Assembly: GCA_032358255.1 (NCBI GenBank)
Contig: JAULBX010027739.1
Span: 1-34,513, forward strand
DNA: 34,513 nt
Origin: Heterotrichella gracilis
Taxonomy: Eukaryota > Sar > Xanthophyceae > Tribonematales > Xanthonemataceae
Direction of reading: 5' to 3'
A program made the translations under genes and the position numbers. This document shows positions 34,001 to 34,513 of this stretch, piece by piece; the stretch's first letter is position 1, and each line of letters opens with the position of its first letter. The notes beneath the pieces are model-generated. The model was not told the origin of the DNA. It worked only from the letters and a program-made list of their open reading frames with translations, and searched no databases.

Positions 34001-34513
34001 TGCAGGAGGAGTCTCACAGCAGGTGGGGGGTGGGGGTTGTGGGGTTGTGAGGGGATTGGGTGTTTTTGCAAGGGTTGACGTCAGTGGGGTGCTCTGAGGG
34101 CCTGGGTGGGAGTTTAGGGGATGTGTGCAGGGGGCGAAGGTAGCAAAAGTATGGTGCATGGGGCAGAATGTATGTGCCTCCAATTTCTACTGAAATGAAC
34201 ATGCTTTCGGCTGCCCGCCACCTCTTACTGGAATTGATATACTCCCACCTCCCCTCACATCTGCCACTGGTTGATTTCATTCACCCCCACTCCCCACTCC
34301 CCACCCCCAGCTTTGCAAATGGCTGATTTGTCCCCTAACCCCACCGCTGCAGGTCAGTGGGTGCTGCCCCTGTAGCCCCCGCCTCCATACTAGGGGGTAT
34401 ACTCGATCGGGAGGTGGCTGTGGGGAGGTCGGAGGGGGCGGCAAGGCGGCGCCTGGCGCTCGAGGCCGCACCACCCACAGGTGAGGGCGGGTGGCGGTGG
34501 TGGTGGTGGGGGA
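22022..34513 (+). CDS. putative fusion: NIF/FCP1-type HAD phosphatase plus TRF4-type poly(A) polymerase (3' end outside window)
   Basis: Model: join(22022..22342, 22764..22857, 23710..23794, 24066..24243, 24703..24876, 25135..25239, 25742..25810, 26904..27065, 27608..27790, 28468..28590, 29094..30683, 31189..31320, 31562..31711, 31738..31783, 32063..32139, 32927..33067, 33321..33605, 33811..34022, 34353..34480 and on), at least 1418 aa. Every junction is in phase, and the start has a GCCATGG context. Order: acidic N-terminus (1-107), HAD/NIF domain (about 125-319), middle region with a winged-helix-like end (343-520), Gly/Pro-rich disorder (to about 1010), then nucleotidyltransferase and PAP-associated domains (1025-1375). 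The link from exon 11 to the polymerase is firm (LHHE then [11 protein letters not shown] equals the family's LHEEI..SPT). The link from the phosphatase to exons 7-10 rests on phase and the absence of a visible gene end. Reading through the exon 6 donor instead would meet a TGA about 55 nt on. Two separate genes therefore remain possible. Confidence 0.6.
22498..22720. repeat. (CAC)n-rich simple sequence
   Basis: ACCACCA/CACCAC-rich tract filling most of the 3' half of the first intron of the HAD/ncPAP gene, ending at telomere-like CCCTAAACCCTAAA (22739-22752). Confidence 0.85.
22866..22884. repeat. telomere-like tract after the motif I exon
   Basis: AAACCCTAAACCCTAAACC lies 8 nt past the exon 2 donor and recurs after an echo at about 23191-23208. 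Confidence 0.85.
22897..23297 (+). repeat. four echoes of the HAD motif I exon (exon 2)
   Basis: GACCTGAA (Asp-Leu-Asn) recurs at 22936, 23063, 23174 and 23291 after the real exon (22848), spaced 88-127 bp. Each echo carries about 50-70 nt of exon (reading [10 protein letters not shown] or close) followed by GTAAGC, GTACGC or GTAAAT, mostly then CCCTAAA or related sequence. None has the acceptor seen at 22761-22763. Several have indels. Confidence 0.9.
23428..23895 (+). repeat. echoes of HAD exon 3
   Basis: Three copies of the exon 3 start (CAG then GTGTGCTGGTTCACA or close) lie near 23431, 23525 and 23621, upstream of the real exon at 23710. A copy of its 3' end with GGGCCCTTCAG/GTACTG lies at 23848-23894. 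Telomere-like tracts adjoin at 23798-23836 and 23908-23922. Confidence 0.85.
24356..24640 (+). repeat. two echoes of HAD exon 5 lacking the catalytic Asp pair
   Basis: The copy at 24495-24640 has an acceptor and matches exon 5 (GQGKDWAT onward) but reads VILMDAS where the real exon (24703-24876) reads VILVDDS, and it has no donor. A shorter copy at 24356-24400 reads LILVDASS. Two more echoes of the exon 5 end lie at about 24935-25012 and 25060-25100. Confidence 0.85.
25625..25699. repeat. 15-bp tandem repeat, 5 units
   Basis: Units of CAAGCAGCGCCAGGT with alternating variants. The period is a codon multiple, and the frame of exon 7 is open through it, reading (Q-A/T-x-P-G) repeats. It could therefore belong to an extended exon 7 using a GAGCAG acceptor near 25570 instead of the CCAG at 25741. 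Confidence 0.9.
25931..26190 (+). repeat. two echoes of exon 7
   Basis: Copies at about 25929-25998 and 26119-26188 follow nearly identical flanks (about 190 bp apart). Each reads close to [17 protein letters not shown] and ends CTCACG/GTRAGG. In both, the acceptor CAG has become GGG, so they should not be spliced as exons. Confidence 0.88.
26411..26569 (-). pseudogene. rps7: organellar ribosomal protein S7 fragment in a nuclear intron
   Basis: The minus strand encodes 53 consecutive residues typical of the C-terminal half of plastid-type S7: TYQVPLEV, then [29 protein letters not shown] and SKNSGNAFR. It stops matching where KREETHRMAEANKAFAH would be expected and has no S7 N-terminus. Codons are A/T-ending, unlike the GC-rich host exons. 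It sits antisense in the intron between exons 7 and 8 of the HAD/ncPAP gene. Best read as a nuclear insertion of plastid (or less likely mitochondrial) DNA; it is not a functional gene. Confidence 0.82.
27184..27350 (+). repeat. echoes of exon 8 3' end
   Basis: A long copy at 27184-27273 and two short copies (27281-27315, 27325-27350) of GGGAGGCTGCAAACGGTGCG and its following GGGATAGATGG. The donor GTGCGT is kept in all three or nearly so. Further echoes in this gene: exon 9 at about 28070-28140, exon 10 at 28655-28720 and 28868-28937. Confidence 0.82.
28806..28829. repeat. telomere-like tract near exon 10 echoes
   Basis: CCCTGAACCCTAAACCCTAC tract between two exon 10 echoes. Similar tracts lie at 28595-28609 and 28939-28953, directly after the real exon 10 donor and after its second echo. 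Confidence 0.8.
29295..30606. repeat. (GGT)n tracts coding poly-Gly in exon 11
   Basis: Five GGT/GGC runs (29295-29345, 29465-29511, 29537-29564, 29684-29713, 30568-30606) encode Gly stretches within the 530-residue exon 11. The rest of this exon is Pro/Gln/His-rich, with repeats such as [17 protein letters not shown]. It is probably intrinsically disordered. The G-rich coding strand could form G-quadruplexes. Confidence 0.88.
30798..30842 (+). repeat. exon-11-end echo with intact splice sites (possible cassette exon)
   Basis: Between TATAG and GTGGGT lies a 45-nt, phase-0, stop-free copy of the last 15 codons of exon 11. It reads [15 protein letters not shown], against [15 protein letters not shown] at 30639-30683. 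Inclusion would add a duplicate 15-residue linker before the polymerase domain without breaking frame. Confidence 0.7.
31712..31737 (+). other. 26-nt mini-intron or frameshift in the polymerase domain
   Basis: Reading straight through this stretch leaves the family frame (giving a Ser/Arg-rich tail ending SARWP). Removing GTGGGT...GGCAG (26 nt; 29 or 32 nt with alternative donors 3 or 6 nt upstream) restores [16 protein letters not shown] genuine ultra-short intron, a real frameshift or an assembly error would each explain it. Confidence 0.6.
32196..32443 (+). repeat. three echoes of the third-aspartate exon (exon 15)
   Basis: Copies at about 32196-32255, 32309-32333 and 32386-32441 of exon 15 (32063-32139), reading [20 protein letters not shown] or parts. 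The first ends CACAG/GCAAAT (donor lost), the other two keep CACAG/GTGCG. No acceptors are evident except a GCAG before the short middle copy. Confidence 0.87.

Larger units (their letters stand above)
31189..34480 (+). other. exons 12-19: TRF4/PAPD5-type nucleotidyltransferase and PAP-associated domains
   Basis: VTLFGSQ then [15 protein letters not shown] gives the Gly-Ser and the first two metal aspartates (about 1082, 1084). [12 protein letters not shown] supplies the third (about 1145). [13 protein letters not shown] matches the family ARVPIIKF strand. [39 protein letters not shown] is the central helix pair, and [23 protein letters not shown] and [17 protein letters not shown] mark the PAP-associated domain. 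All catalytic residues look intact. These enzymes (TRAMP-complex TRF4, PAPD5/7) add short A tails to nuclear RNAs for exosome processing. The window ends in the intron after exon 19 with the C-terminus missing. Confidence 0.88.

Overview
This window is nuclear DNA from a eukaryote, most likely a green alga. The genes are split by spliceosomal GT-AG introns, the exons are GC-rich, and several introns are AT-rich. TTTAGGG/CCCTAAA telomere-type tracts are scattered through the introns. The protein families also point to Viridiplantae: a CBM20 starch-binding coiled-coil protein, a plant-type Mn-CDF transporter, a SPPPP-rich secreted wall-type protein, and a plastid-like rps7 fragment in an intron. 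The habit of the genes suggests a prasinophyte or core chlorophyte, but the species cannot be fixed from this sequence. No bacterial or viral genes were seen.

Layout. (1) 884-4251, minus strand: a secreted SGNH/GDSL-like hydrolase in 3 exons. (2) 6071-10494, minus: a 469-aa CBM20 starch-binding protein with a C-terminal coiled coil, 8 exons. (3) 12428-17261, plus: a manganese-type cation diffusion facilitator (MTP8-11-like), 7 exons. (4) 19072-20920, plus: a secreted Pro-rich protein with a polysaccharide-lyase-like domain, 2 exons. (5) 22022 to beyond the right edge, plus: a chain of 19 phase-compatible exons. It encodes an FCP1/NIF-type HAD phosphatase domain, then a middle region with a winged-helix-like segment, a huge Gly/Pro-rich exon, and a TRF4/PAPD5-type non-canonical poly(A) polymerase. 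If this is one gene, it is an unusual phosphatase-poly(A) polymerase fusion. Exon models were built by hand from splice signals, frame continuity and family motifs, not from transcripts.

The most striking pattern is in the three intron-rich genes (2, 3 and 5). Most of their exons are accompanied in the neighbouring intron by degenerate partial copies of themselves, called 'exon echoes' here. Many echoes keep the exon's splice donor or acceptor, and many are joined directly to CCCTAAA-type tracts. Some sit in clear tandem arrays of about 100-220 bp (13602-14178, 22764-23297, 9641-10090). This looks like repeated local duplication of exon-intron boundaries with telomere-like sequence at the junctions. 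At least one echo (30798-30842) still has intact splice sites and an open in-frame 45-nt body.

Other points of note: a minus-strand organellar rps7 fragment inside an intron of gene 5 (26411-26569), a possible 26-nt intron or frameshift in the polymerase catalytic domain (31712-31737), a 12-bp perfect hairpin in a CBM20 intron, and a 45-bp dispersed repeat shared by introns of two unrelated genes. Most of these genes act in separate processes (extracellular glycans, starch, metal transport, RNA 3' ends), so no operon-like cooperation is implied.
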